Below are positions 5,444 to 15,061 of a stretch of DNA of 15,864 bases, piece by piece; within the stretch, counting starts at the first letter, position 1; each line of letters starts with the position of its first letter. This stretch comes from CAIKZJ01 sp964626015 (GTDB lineage Bacteria > Bacteroidota > Ignavibacteria > Tepidaquicellales > Tepidaquicellaceae), in the NCBI GenBank assembly GCA_964626015.1, contig CAZVCC010000064.1, positions 1 to 15,864 on the forward strand, read 5' to 3'. A model generated the notes under the pieces. That model ran no database searches, was not told the origin of the DNA, and saw nothing but the letters and a program-made list of their open reading frames with translations. A program made the translations under genes and the position numbers.

Positions 5444-7339
5444 TTATTTAATTAAAGACATCTTCTTAACCCCGCTAAACTTCCCCGCTGACATCTTATA
5501 AAAATATATTCCGCTTGAAAGCTTCGATGCATCAAACTGAACAGTGTGATATCCTGCATTCCTTACCTCATTCACTATCACCGCCACTTCCCTTCCAAGC
5601 ATATCGTAAAGTCTTATGTTAACAAGTCCGTTTTCCGGCAAATCATAATTAATCTTTGTCACAGGATTAAAAGGATTCGGATAGTTCTGGCTAAGGTCGT
5701 ATTTTCTCGGTACGCCAATTTCCACCTCTCCGTTCAACTCAAAGTATTCATAGTTTCCGTTGTTGTCAACCTGTTTCAATCTATACTTATATTTCCCCGT
5801 ATTCAGATTCTTATCTTCAAACGAATAATTAGTCGGAGTATTCTTCGTTCCCTGCCCGCTAACAAATCCAACCTTACTAAATTCTAAATTCTGACTCCTA
5901 ACTTCTGCTCTTTCAACCTCAAATCCGCTATTATTCAATTCCGTCTCCGTCACCCAGCTCAGCTTTATATTTCTTCCTGTAATGTTTGAATTAAAAGATG
6001 AAAGCTTAATCGGTAATGGTCCGTCAGCCCATGTTTGAGCAATACGAATTCCATCAACAATTATAATTTGTGCAGCATTGTACTGCCTTAAAGCAACAGT
6101 ACCGGGATCAATATCAGATTGTCCTGCATCAGTTAATGGTCCAATAGTCGGTGTTACTGGTTCTGACGAGAAATCATCACTTGTATTAAATACATATAAG
6201 CTGACTTCGTCATTAAGATCACCTGCAACTATATTATATTTTAATACAAGTAAATAAGTAGTATTAGTAGAATAAATATCTGCTGTAGTTGTAGCAGTAT
6301 TAGAACCTTTACTTAAACCAAAATTTAAATTACTGCCTGTACCGCCAATAAAAACTTTCCCGCGAAATGTAGAACCAATTGTACTCGGTCCCAAGTGAAG
6401 AAAATATCCACCTGCAATCGCTTGAACATTAACCATAAACGAAACATATACTGTCCCGCTTGTTATAGTAGAAAAAGATCTGCTATCATCTTCACCATTG
6501 TTATCAAGTAAAGCAGCATTCCCAATTCCGGATGATGGATACCCGGTGAAAATAAGTCCCCCATCATTAACAGTTATTGGTTGAGTACCGGCACCGCTGT
6601 GTGCTGTCCATCCGTTATCGGTTAAATTTGTAAGAGCAACATAATCAAAATTTTCTTCAAATAATAATGCCGGGGCAACAGTAGTTATTCTATCTGCCTG
6701 AGGTACAATACCGTCGGTTTTGTAATTAATACTCGAGCCCGAATTCGTGTAAGGAAATATTTTGAAGTAATAAGTAGTGCTGCCGCTTAGGTTAATTAAT
6801 GTTGCAGTTTGTACACCTGGTGCAATGTTTTTCACGAGTGCACCGTCTGATTGTGGAGTGCCGTCAACGGGATCAACTATAGAAGCATAACTAACACTGC
6901 TTCCAATTATAAGATAACCATCCGGCACTGTTCCCCCAATAGCATCTGTCCACGTTAGAACAATTGAACTATACGAAGGTGTTCCTGCCAATGTTGAAAA
7001 AAGTGTTGAATGATTTGTGGGTTCTTGTTTGTAAACTGTACCGCTGCAGGTTACTGTTTTATTATCTGCACCTGTGCTCGTTGCAGTAATATCTTCCAAA
7101 TTATAATTCCCGGATGAAAGTCCCGCTTTTAATCTTACATAAATTGGTGTGCTCAACACAGTTTTACTTTCCGGAACTAATGTAATAGGATTTGTCGGGT
7201 CAAAGGAACCACCTGAATTAGTCGAAATCTCATAATTCGTTGGAGGAACAATATTTATGTTATCATTCAAATCTGTTCCGCTTATACTAAACGACTGTTC
7301 TCCTGAAGGTCCTGAACCTTGTACATAATAGAAACCTGT
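5444..7339 (-). CDS. C-terminal part of the interrupted T9SS cargo protein (631 codons after the TAG)
   Basis: The only start-like codon near the front is a TTG at 7268-7270, giving 608 aa. It has no signal peptide, so this part alone could not be exported, which supports a single original gene. Order of regions in the 840-codon frame: a beta domain ending TVTCSGTVY (about 210-305); a fibronectin-III-like domain (about 310-400, with GLIVSWTDA-like VLTWTDA and TYYFKIFPYT); a beta-sandwich-like region starting LLFEENFDY and homologous to the one in the 3155-4465 protein (about 408-640); the FN3-like linker (about 645-750); and the T9SS sorting domain (about 754-840, SQNYPNPFNPVTKI). It contains the heptamer insert at 5873-5907 and shares 189 identical bp (5738-5926) with the second gene. 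Confidence 0.85.
   Translation of the reverse strand, partial: TGFYYVQGSGPSGEQSFSISGTDLNDNINIVPPTNYEISTNSGGSFDPTNPITLVPESKTVLSTPIYVRLKAGLSSGNYNLEDITATSTGADNKTVTCSGTVYKQEPTNHSTLFSTLAGTPSYSSIVLTWTDAIGGTVPDGYLIIGSSVSYASIVDPVDGTPQSDGALVKNIAPGVQTATLINLSGSTTYYFKIFPYTNSGSSINYKTDGIVPQADRITTVAPALLFEENFDYVALTNLTDNGWTAHSGAGTQPITVNDGGLIFTGYPSSGIGNAALLDNNGEDDSRSFSTITSGTVYVSFMVNVQAIAGGYFLHLGPSTIGSTFRGKVFIGGTGSNLNFGLSKGSNTATTTADIYSTNTTYLLVLKYNIVAGDLNDEVSLYVFNTSDDFSSEPVTPTIGPLTDAGQSDIDPGTVALRQYNAAQIIIVDGIRIAQTWADGPLPIKLSSFNSNITGRNIKLSWVTETELNNSGFEVERAEVRSQNLEFSKVGFVSGQGTKNTPTNYSFEDKNLNTGKYKYRLKQVDNNGNYEYFELNGEVEIGVPRKYDLSQNYPNPFNPVTKINYDLPENGLVNIRLYDMLGREVAVIVNEVRNAGYHTVQFDASKLSSGIYFYKMSAGKFSGVKKMSLIK
5873..5907 (-). 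repeat. Heptamer repeat inside coding sequence, copy 3
   Basis: The 7-mers CAGAAGT, TAGGAGT, CAGAATT, TAGAATT and TAGTAAG match the copies at 787-821 and 3584-3618. The 68-bp block 5847-5914 is identical in all three genes. Confidence 0.6.
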
Positions 7340-7966
7340 CTAAGCAGACGGATTTACAACAATCAATGGGTCTGAACCGGTTGAAGATACTATTCCATTT
7401 ACAACAATATCATTTCCGGTACCATCACCGGGTCCTCCCGAACCACCTGTTGCTTCTGCATAAGAGTATAGGCGGTATGTTACAGGTGTTGTTGAATTGC
7501 TTTGAGTAAACGTAAAAGTAAACGTTTGTGTACTCGTATTATCAGTCACAGGTTTTATAGCATCAAGATTTGCAGTGTATCCGTCAACGGAGTTTCTGAG
7601 AGCTAATGCAGTGTTACCAGTACCGGAACGCTGCAACTGAATAACGATGGAACTTACTGAAAACTGAAAACCTGCATTCGGAGTAATTGTAAATTCCATA
7701 TACTTATTGCCTGTTACAGCATTTTCTATTGATGTTAAAGCCCAGTTCGTTGCATTAAAACGTCCACCGTTTGCAGAAGCTGTTAATCCGGCACCTCTTG
7801 AAATCGTTGAAGATGTTAAACCTGCATCATTTGAGTTTGAATTTGCTGTCGCTTCATTTCCTGCAAGAGCTGAAAATTCAAAAGTTAAAATCTGCCCCCA
7901 TCCCTCGCTTGCTAAAACAAACACAAGAAGTAAGGACGCTAAAATTGTTTTTGTGAAATTTTTCAT
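7340..7966 (-). CDS. N-terminal part of the interrupted T9SS cargo protein, 208 aa
   Basis: A signal peptide covers residues 1-24 (MKNFTKTILASLLLVFVLAS, cleavage near GWG-Q). A beta-rich region follows, about residues 25-195 (ILTFEFSALAG ... GTGNDIVVNGIVSS). I recognise it as a common N-terminal type in exported Bacteroidota/Ignavibacteria proteins, but I cannot name a Pfam family. It ends TGSDPLIVVNPSA at the TAG (7340-7342). It has no sorting domain of its own, so if translation ends here the product would reach the periplasm but not be handed to T9SS. The ATG start is supported by the signal peptide. The leader resembles that of the gene at 358-1608. Confidence 0.8.
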   Translation of the reverse strand: MKNFTKTILASLLLVFVLASEGWGQILTFEFSALAGNEATANSNSNDAGLTSSTISRGAGLTASANGGRFNATNWALTSIENAVTGNKYMEFTITPNAGFQFSVSSIVIQLQRSGTGNTALALRNSVDGYTANLDAIKPVTDNTSTQTFTFTFTQSNSTTPVTYRLYSYAEATGGSGGPGDGTGNDIVVNGIVSSTGSDPLIVVNPSA

Positions 7967-8025
7967 GTGTGATATTATTTATTGTATTTTTAAAAGTAAT
8001 TTACTCTTTTATTGAGATTTGATGC
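7967..8025 (-). promoter_or_regulatory. Leader/promoter region shared with the gene at 358-1608
   Basis: GCATCAAAT, then about 20 bp, then AAATTACTTTTAAAAATAC, then an AT-rich stretch and ATG. The arrangement and distances match 1609-1669. Because the downstream N-terminal regions are unrelated by eye, the match suggests a conserved regulatory element. Confidence 0.4.
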
Positions 8026-8200
8026 AAATCTGTAAGCGATATATGCTACCCTTTTCTGACCCAAAAGTTTTCCGAAATTTATTATATATCGATGGATTAA
8101 TTATTATTATCACAAAATTAGGATTACTATTTCTCAAATACAATGAACTTGTGTTCGAAAATTCTTAATACAACGAATTTTTACAATTATTTAACACTTA

Positions 8201-8410
8201 TTAGAACTGAAACCAGGGAACTGTAATCTGTGAACTGTTAGGGCTTTATCAGCGTTTATTAGTTTCTTTCAGTGTTAATCTGTGTGCTATTACAATTTAA
8301 ATTTTTTAGAACTGAAACCAGGGATCAGTAATCTGTGAACTGTTAGGGCTTTATCAGCGTTTATCAGTTTCTTTCAGTGTTAATCTGTGTGCCATCCTAA
8401 TTTTTAAAAG
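8201..8410. repeat. Tandem duplication of a 105-bp segment
   Basis: 8201-8305 and about 8306-8410 both start TTAGAACTGAAACCAGGGA and continue through ATCTGTGAACTGTTAGGGC, CTTTATCAGCGTTTAT and TTTCTTTCAGTGTTAATCTG. They differ at only a few positions until about 8390. The last 60 bp or so of each copy is itself a member of the 73-bp family that follows. Confidence 0.75.
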
Positions 8411-8958
8411 AAAGGATAATGCTCTTATCCGTAATCATCCGTTTCTATTTGTGTAAATTTGTGGGCAACTTTTATTTTATTTATATGAAAAATCCTCTTA
8501 TCAGTGTCTATCAGTTTCTTTCAGTGTTAATCTGTGTGCTATCCTTATTTTTAGCGAAAGGATAATGCTCTCATCAGTGTTAATCTGTGTGCTATTCTTA
8601 TTTTTAGCGAAAGGATAATGCTCTCATCAGTGTCTATCAGTCTCTTTCAGTTTTTATCTGTGTGCCAATCTTATTTTTTAGCTAAAGGATAATTCTCTTC
8701 TCTGTGTCTATCAGCTTCTTTCAGTGTTTATCTGTGTACTATTTTTATTTTTTAGCTAAAGAAAAATGCTCGTATCCGTAATCATCCGTTTCTATTTGTG
8801 TAAATTTGTGGGTAACTTTTATTTTATTTATATGAAAAATCCTCTTATCAGTGTCTATCAGTTTCTTTCAGTGTTAATCTGTGTGCTATCCTTATTTTTA
8901 GCGAAAGGATAATGCTCTCATCAGTGTTAATCTGTGTGCTATTACAATTTAAATTTTT
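8349..8958. repeat. 73-bp tandem repeat array, about eight units
   Basis: Consecutive units start at 8349, 8422, 8495, 8568, 8621, 8695, 8769, 8842 and 8915. Most are 73-74 bp. The unit at 8568 is 53 bp and lacks an internal 20 bp, and the last is partial. A typical unit reads CTCTTATCAGTGTCTATCAG, TTTCTTTCAG, TGTTAATCTGTGTGCTATCC, TTATTTTTAGCGAAAGGATA, ATG. Units at 8422 and 8769 are a variant type (ATCCGTAATCATCCGTTTC, TGTGTAAATTTGTGGG). The pair 8421-8596 and 8768-8943 match over 176 bp with two mismatches, a higher-order duplication with a 347-bp offset. No open frame persists through it. Confidence 0.85.
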
Positions 8959-8966
8959 TTGGTACT

Positions 8967-10376
8967 TTAAAATGTTATTGAAACGTTCTCCATCTTCCAG
9001 CTCCCTTTCAGGTTCAGCACCTGCCCGTAAAGAAATACCCTCTCCGAAGGTTTAAAAGGATATGCCTCACCCGTTTCGTACTTGCCGTTATTATCCGCAT
9101 CAACGTATGCAACAAGATAATAACTGCCCTCTAGTACGTCCGTGAATGAGAACACAGAATCCGCTGTAAGCACTCTTGTGAAACTAATTTCAGGTTTATC
9201 TTTTTTAATTAGCTTAAGTACTATCGGATGTTCAATCCTGTATCTCTCCTGAACCGTCCCCGTTATTTCCCCGAACTTTTTTTCTTCTGCTATCGTAAAT
9301 TTTACCGAGAATTCATGAGGCTGCTTGTTCTTTATGTATCCTAAAGTTAAATTGACTGCGGCACCGTAATAAAGACCGACAGTCGGCGTAACTTCCAGCA
9401 GCGAGTCGTTCTGCCAGTTGAACACATACTTTATTTCTTTGCCAAGCGTATCCTTCAAACTTAATTTCTGTGTGATATCTTCTTTTGGTGTTTCTCTGTT
9501 CTTAAAGTAAAGATACAGTTTTGATTTTAATCCTGCATTCATTTCTCCTCTCAAAACGCTCGAGAAAACTGCTCCGGCAGAATCTGTCTGAAGTCCGTTC
9601 AGAAATCCTTTGCTTGAAAAATAATCTTCCTGGACAAGCACATCTTTAAGTATGAAGTTAATTCCCGTTTGCGCACTTGTATCGCTCACCGCAGCGTCTT
9701 TTTCTGCAATCGAAATTCTTTCAAAAACTTTATCATATAAACCGTTGAGGTCGCCGTCAAACACCGTAAACAGCCTGTAATTCCCCGCCGACAGATTTTC
9801 AAAACTGTATGTGCCGTCAGTGCTGACCGGCATAATGTAATCGGGAGCTGTCTTTTCGGGATTAATGTTGTTCTCATCGCCGGACTTTTGTCTGTAAGCA
9901 AAAACAAACGTCCTGTCGAAATTTTCTCCGAAAACCTTTCCCGATATCTTTCCCTTGTCAATTGAGGGTCCTGTAGATATAGCAAACTGAATTGGCGAAC
10001 CGATAGGATTATTCCTTACGTCCTTGAAAACTTTCCCGATTACGAATAGGTACGTTTTGATCTTCTCCAGTCCCTTTTCAAATTTAACGGTCACTTCCTT
10101 TCCGCTCCAGTCGTATTCTATTCCGCCTTTGGGTTTTGGAGTTACAAAAAACGCGTCAATGAAACTTCTCCTGTCCACGTATTCATCGAATTCAAGCGTT
10201 ATTTCACTCCCTTTGAAATTAACTGTGTTCGGTCTGGGATAAAGATACTTAATCTTCGGCGGTACTTTGTCATCTTCACCTCCCGAAGGCGGCTGCTGGT
10301 TGGCACAACCAGCAAAGTAAGCGAAGATATACAATGCAGTAAATATAATTAATATTTTTACAGTATTAAAAAACAT
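8967..10376 (-). CDS. Lipoprotein with N-terminal bacterial Ig-like (SbsA type) domain, 469 aa
   Basis: This is probably a lipid-anchored envelope protein of unknown role. Residues 1-23 are a lipoprotein signal peptide ending in the lipobox FAGC, with Cys24 as the lipidation site, followed by the flexible NQQPPSGGEDDKVPP. Residues about 38-142 fit a bacterial Ig-like domain of the SbsA/Big_5 kind (YLYPRPNTVNFKGSEITLEFDE, then KTYLFVIGKVFKDVRNN). Residues about 150-250 resemble a carboxypeptidase-regulatory-like beta domain (GKISGKVFG, DGTYSFENLSAGNYRLF). A second such domain near the C-terminus (about 375-469) holds VLEGSYYLVAYVDADNNGKYE and the ending GSWKMENVSITF, typical of full-length members in Bacteroidota. 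The protein looks complete. It is 410 bp downstream of the histidine kinase gene, too far to be sure of co-transcription. The 73-bp array begins immediately after its stop. Confidence 0.85.
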   Translation of the reverse strand: MFFNTVKILIIFTALYIFAYFAGCANQQPPSGGEDDKVPPKIKYLYPRPNTVNFKGSEITLEFDEYVDRRSFIDAFFVTPKPKGGIEYDWSGKEVTVKFEKGLEKIKTYLFVIGKVFKDVRNNPIGSPIQFAISTGPSIDKGKISGKVFGENFDRTFVFAYRQKSGDENNINPEKTAPDYIMPVSTDGTYSFENLSAGNYRLFTVFDGDLNGLYDKVFERISIAEKDAAVSDTSAQTGINFILKDVLVQEDYFSSKGFLNGLQTDSAGAVFSSVLRGEMNAGLKSKLYLYFKNRETPKEDITQKLSLKDTLGKEIKYVFNWQNDSLLEVTPTVGLYYGAAVNLTLGYIKNKQPHEFSVKFTIAEEKKFGEITGTVQERYRIEHPIVLKLIKKDKPEISFTRVLTADSVFSFTDVLEGSYYLVAYVDADNNGKYETGEAYPFKPSERVFLYGQVLNLKGSWKMENVSITF

Positions 10377-10785
10377 TATGCATAATTTAACTGAAGCATA
10401 TTAAAGATTATATAGAAAAGTTAAGTACCGAAAAATACATCAGCATATTATAAGAATATTGGCACACTGATATAATCTGAAAAAGACCGATTCTAAGTGA
10501 TTATAAATACAAAGCGATTTACCGAATAGTGAACAGAAATAGCAACGATTTTATAGAAATAAACTAAACGAATCTTAAAATACTTAATTGACAATAATCC
10601 TTGTTAATCAGCATCTTTCTGCGATTTTCTGTGTTAAAATTCTTTAGGTTCTATCAGTGTGCATCATAAATAAATCAGTTCTTTCTGCCCGACTGCTGAA
10701 GGCAGATGTGCAAATCTTTTTTCATTTATAATTTCTATCCGTATTAATCCGTTTAATCAGCGGTTATCCGTGTTCTATTATTTTT
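10377..10785. other. Spacer with degenerate repeat DNA in its right half
   Basis: I see nothing recognisable in 10377-10600. From about 10603 to 10780 the sequence carries ATCCGT/ATCAG phrases (for example TAATCCGTTTAATCAGCGG and TTATCCGTGTTCTATT) related to the 73-bp family at 8349-8958. No clear T-tailed terminator follows the kinase gene. Confidence 0.5.
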
Positions 10786-13700
10786 TTATTGCAGTCCCTC
10801 AAACTCCAGCATCACCGTCGTTCCTTCACCCTTTTTACTCGTGAATTTTATTTCGGCCTTNNNNNNNNNNNNNNNNNNNNNNNNNNNNNNNNNNNNNNNN
10901 NNNNNNNNNNNNNNNNNNNNNNNNNNNNNNNNNNNNNNNNNNNNNNNNNNNNNNNNNNNNCCAGCATCACCGTCGTTCCTTCACCCTTTTTACTCGTGAA
11001 TTTTATTTCGGCCTTCATATCGTCAAGTGCCTTCTTTATTATCGAAAGCCCCAGTCCCATTCCCGTCGTCTTCGTCGAAAAGTTCGGCTCAAAGAGTTTT
11101 TTAAGCATCTCGTCGTCCATTCCGCTGCCGTTATCCCGTATTTCAACCACTACTTTATGGAGTTTATTGTATGACTTTATGCAAATCATGCATCTGCCTT
11201 TGCTGTTGTCTTTTTCTTCAAGCGCCTGTACAGAATTTCTGAAAAGATTCTGGAACACCCTGTTCATTTCCTGTTTGTCAGCGTTCACAAGCCTAAGGTC
11301 TTTGCTTAACTCTTTTTCCATTATCAAATCCTTGTTCAATGAATAAAGAGATATAACATCTTCAAGCACTTCGTTGATGTTGAGCGGCTCATAATTCCGT
11401 CTCGGAAGTTTTGCATAGTCAGAAAATGCCGTTGCTATGTTCGAAAGCTTTTCAACTTCTTTTGTTATCAGTATCTTTGTCTTTGAAAGTGTCTCTTCAA
11501 ACTCTTCAAATTCTTTTCCCTTATAAAGATTGTACAGATGCTGTATCGAAAGCTTCATAGGTGTCAGAGGATTTTTTATTTCGTGTGCAACCCTGCGCGC
11601 TATGTCTCTCCATGCGGCTTCACGCTCAGCCTTCTTCAGCGCCTCCCTTGACTTCTTCAAATCATGAGTCATCTTATTGAATGAATCTACCAGACTTCCG
11701 AATTCATCGCTTCTGTCAATATCAATTACTACATCTTCCTCGCCTTTCGCAATTTTTTCCGTTGCCTCCTGTAGAACGGATATCGGTTTTGAAAGTTTTG
11801 CCGTTATAAAACCTACTATGACAAATAAAATAATGATTACAATAAAGTATGAGCCGAATATGAACGTCAGCGTCTCTGTAAGCTCTTCCTGAATCTCTTT
11901 CTGCCTGTAAACCGATAAAGAAGATATTATTCCGTTAACGTTATTATTTCTGTCTTTAAGCGGTTTGTACCCCACAAGGTAGTTCTGCCCCTGTATTTCC
12001 TTGCTCTCAAGAAAAAGGTCCCGCTTGAGTATCAGTATGTTGAAGAAACCCTCCTCTGGAACGCGTGTATCAAGAAAATCCGATTTGTAAAGCTCTTCAT
12101 TAGTAGTCGCAATCAGCTTTGACTTGACGAATATGTTGAAGTTTTTATCGACGTTTCCGTAGCTCTTTGTTAGGATTTCTTTTCCCGCAAACTTAATCGT
12201 ATCTGTCGGCTTATACCTGTTAAATAAAACTTTCTCGTCCTTTAGCGTCTCGTTAAGCAGACCAAGGTCAGATAGCAGCTGGTTTCTGTAACTCGCGTCA
12301 TTCTTGCTGCTTATGTACGTCCTCGTGTATATTGCAAGTACCACAATCGGTATCACTGATACGAATATAAATGTCAGGAAAAGCTTCGACCTGAAATCTA
12401 CTTGAAGAGAGCGAATGTTTATAAGATACCTTGAGGAATAAACTACATTAAAAACAACGAATACGGTTAATGCAAAAAGTACAAACTTCAGGAAGTAAAA
12501 CATAAGCAGGCTGAAATCATCGCGCTTAATACTTATCACAAATATTCTCTCATCGGATGAATTAACAGGACTGTTTATCTTTATGTAGTATGAGCGGTAT
12601 CTTTCGTTTACGAGTGGGTCGTAACGCCAGATGCTGTTTTTCTTGGTTCCTTTTATACTCTCTTTAAAAAGTCCTGTAAATTTCAAAACGCTTTTCGATA
12701 CCTCTGCATCGGTTGAGTTAATTATTTCGTCGTTCAGTATTTCCGTTATTACAGGTTTTGAGATTAATCTGTCCGATATGTTGCCGCTGTTTATTTTAGA
12801 GTTGCCCGTGAACTGATTCTCCGTGAAAAGATTTATCGTTTCAGAATTAAGAACTGCAATAACGTATCCTTTCAGCTGTGCATATTGAGTATTACGCAAA
12901 TCTTCGTTCTCAATCGGAAGAATTCCCGCAAAGTACTTCTCGTTCGTGTTTTCGATTATTATAATATTGTCGAAGAAAATCGGCTCGGGTACCTCCGTAA
13001 TGTCAAAATCCATGTCCGTTTCAAAATCTGTCTCTTCCTGTAACGTGTCCGATTCGTCTACTTCGTCTGTTATATTCCGCGAAAAATAATTCTTCTTTAA
13101 GAATGCAATCACGCTGTCGCTGTTAATCAGATTGTTGCTGTTGTTAAAATCGCTTATAATTCTTTTCGACGTATCTGTCAGTATTATATCCGATTTGTAT
13201 TTTTCAAAGTTAAATTTTCCCTTGCTCCAGATAAAATAAGGAAGCTTCGTTGCTTTGTAATCATCGGATATATACTCGTCTATGTACTTATCTTCCTGCA
13301 GTTTGCTTAACTCATCAGAAAGAAGAAATATAATCTTATCGCTCTGATTCTCCGTCAGCCCGGCTCCTATCTTCTCAGCATAGAACGTCTCCTGCGATTT
13401 CGTAAACTCCAGTATCAATACGGGCGTTATTATGATACAACCGAGTAAAATTAATGACAAATTCTTTACCGTAAAAAGCGGCATGTTCCTCTTTGAACTT
13501 AACTGCCTGTAAAAATAACTCGAGATTGAAAAAACAAGAAGCGTAATTATTATCCTGTAAACATCTATTATGTAAAAATCTATTTGAAAAGTATTGAATA
13601 ACTCATTGACTGCAAGGAATAATACCAAAAGAATAAGTATGAACGACTTTCTGTAAAACTTTTGCTGCGTTACATTCCTCGAATTATTTATTAGTGTTAT

Positions 13701-15041
13701 TACAAGAGATACGTTTATCAGTATATAAGCAAAAGTTATGAGCAGTATAGAAAGCTGTATGACAAAAAGCGGTGTGTCGGGTATTATGTTAGACTTATCA
13801 AGAAGCTTTATGTTCGAATCAAATATTAGGCTCTGAATAACACTCCCGTAAACGTTGAATAAACCGAAATATATGACGATTGCAAGTATGAATAATCCTG
13901 CATAAACGAACCTAAACCCGATTTTCTCCTGCCTGCTTTCCGATATATGAACAAATATATTCTTGATAAGAAATGAGGAATACACTACCACAAAAAATAT
14001 GGTTATGAGTACATCACCAAGCGACTGGAAAATTCCGCCGCCAAGCTTTGAAGCGAAAAACTGCGGGTTGAATAGTTCATGGTCCATGAATGCAGAAGGA
14101 AATCCGCTCAATATCCAGAAGAACCTCACTAAAAGCAGAGTTATCAGAAACAATAATAGTCTTATCCAGATTGATTTAAACAGGTTTACAAACTTCAGCA
14201 GTATGGGAATTAAAAGTATCGTAAATAAAAATCCAAGTACAGAAAGCATGGTTCCTGAAAGCTCCTCAATGTTATTCCTGTGCTCGGAAAAATTGTACTT
14301 CGGAAAACTGAGATACCCTATTGTATTCCCTTCATCACTGCGAAGTTCCAGTTTTCCGTACAGCGATGAAAGCGTGTCTTTATTATTAAAAATTTCCGTT
14401 AATCCTGCGGGTATTATTTTAACAGGCTCGTTGAAATCTTTGGAGATTTCTTCCGTGAACAGCCTCCCGTTGAATTCATACTGCGAAGGGCTGTACCTGC
14501 TGTCTATCAGTATTCCGAACACAAGTACACCCTGTACATACGATTCATTATCAAGCCTGAATACTGGCGTGTACTTAATGAGATATGTGAAAAATCCGAT
14601 TTCTTTTATGAGCATCGTGGATTTTCCGTTTAGTGCTTTTTGTATCAGTATTATTTCGGGGTACAATTGCTTTCCTTTGTAAAATACCTGCTCGATTCGT
14701 TTATCGAACAATTCTATATCGTAATTGTCGCCCGAGCTTATATTCAGTACATTTTCATAAAGCTTCTTCATATCGCTTCTCTCAATGTCTTTTCTTACAT
14801 CAAGATTTCCGGATATTTTTAATGACGCTTCATTAAGCTGCTCGGCAAGTTTATTAAAACTGAAATCAAGCTGTTTTTCCCTTTCCCCGTTCTTTTCCTT
14901 TATTATCTGCTCTTCAGTCTCAGTTGCTTTTGATATGATGAAATTTGAGGTTACCTTTACGGCGAATATCCATATCAGCAGTACTATCAGCAGCACTGAC
15001 ATCACTTTATACTTGCGGGGGAATAAGTAAGTTAAGTACAA
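10786..15041 (-). CDS. Large multi-pass sensor histidine kinase (HAMP-HisKA-HATPase), interrupted by a scaffold gap
   Basis: This is the membrane sensor of a two-component system. From the TTG at 15041: one membrane helix (about 14-32), a first loop (about 33-260), about eight helices (264-547), a second loop with an acidic stretch (about 550-835), two helices (about 842-904), a third sensor-like loop (905-1058), a last helix, HAMP (about 1080-1133), HisKA with phospho-acceptor His1153 in ARRVAHEIKNPLTPMKLS (NtrY-like H-box), and HATPase with N1269, DNGSGM (D1303) and TGMGLGLS. Past the gap the frame is broken. Removing the 100 Ns and one 55-bp copy gives the end GEGTTVMLEFEGLQ, stop at 10786, total 1366 aa. 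An ATG at 15000-15002 is an alternative start (1353 aa); the RKYK ahead of helix 1 favours the longer form. No response regulator is in the window. The DUF4783-like gene lies 20 bp upstream and is probably co-transcribed. Confidence 0.9.
10806..11015. repeat. 55-bp direct repeat flanking the scaffold gap
   Basis: 10806-10860 and 10961-11015 are identical 55-bp sequences (both begin CCAGCATCACCGTCG and end TTTATTTCGGCCTT) and abut the N run exactly. The kinase reading frame continues correctly only if one copy is kept and the Ns are dropped. It is therefore most likely overlapping contig ends and not a biological repeat. Confidence 0.9.
10861..10960. other. Assembly gap (100 N)
   Basis: Exactly 100 Ns, the conventional placeholder for a scaffold gap of unknown length. 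The identical flanks indicate that the true gap is negative, that is, the contigs overlap. Confidence 0.97.
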
Positions 15042-15061
15042 GTGCGATAGTGTTTAAGTTT

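Larger units (their letters stand above)
5444..7966 (-). pseudogene. T9SS cargo gene interrupted by one in-frame TAG (840 codons before the stop)
   Basis: Reading from the ATG at 7966, the frame is open for 208 codons, meets TAG at 7340-7342, then stays open in the same frame for 631 codons to the TAA at 5444. Residues on both sides of the TAG form one continuous repeat-domain motif: VVNPSA, stop, TGFYYVQGSGPSGEQSFSIS. In related T9SS proteins this motif normally runs on through a hydrophobic residue such as Leu, so TTG to TAG is the simplest explanation (inference). No frameshift is needed. The gene may be a recent pseudogene, a consensus base error, or a real readthrough case. The parts are described in the two CDS entries. 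Confidence 0.8.

Noticed and set aside
8349..8958. Possible CRISPR array
   Set aside because: Units are contiguous tandem copies without unique spacers between short conserved repeats, and no cas genes are present.
10684..10706. TCTGCC / GGCAGA inverted repeat downstream of the kinase gene
   Set aside because: The stem is only 6 bp with an 11-nt loop, and no T run follows on the minus strand, so it is not a convincing terminator.
10848..10860. End of the histidine kinase read through the N run into the left flank
   Set aside because: The residues beyond the gap are out of frame, because the Ns plus the duplicated 55 bp add 155 nt. Collapsing the overlap gives the natural end at 10786.
13963..14682. 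Plus-strand open frame of 239 codons
   Set aside because: It is a shadow of the histidine kinase gene on the opposite strand. It is Ser-rich with no recognisable domain, and the minus-strand frame encodes membrane helices of a known family.
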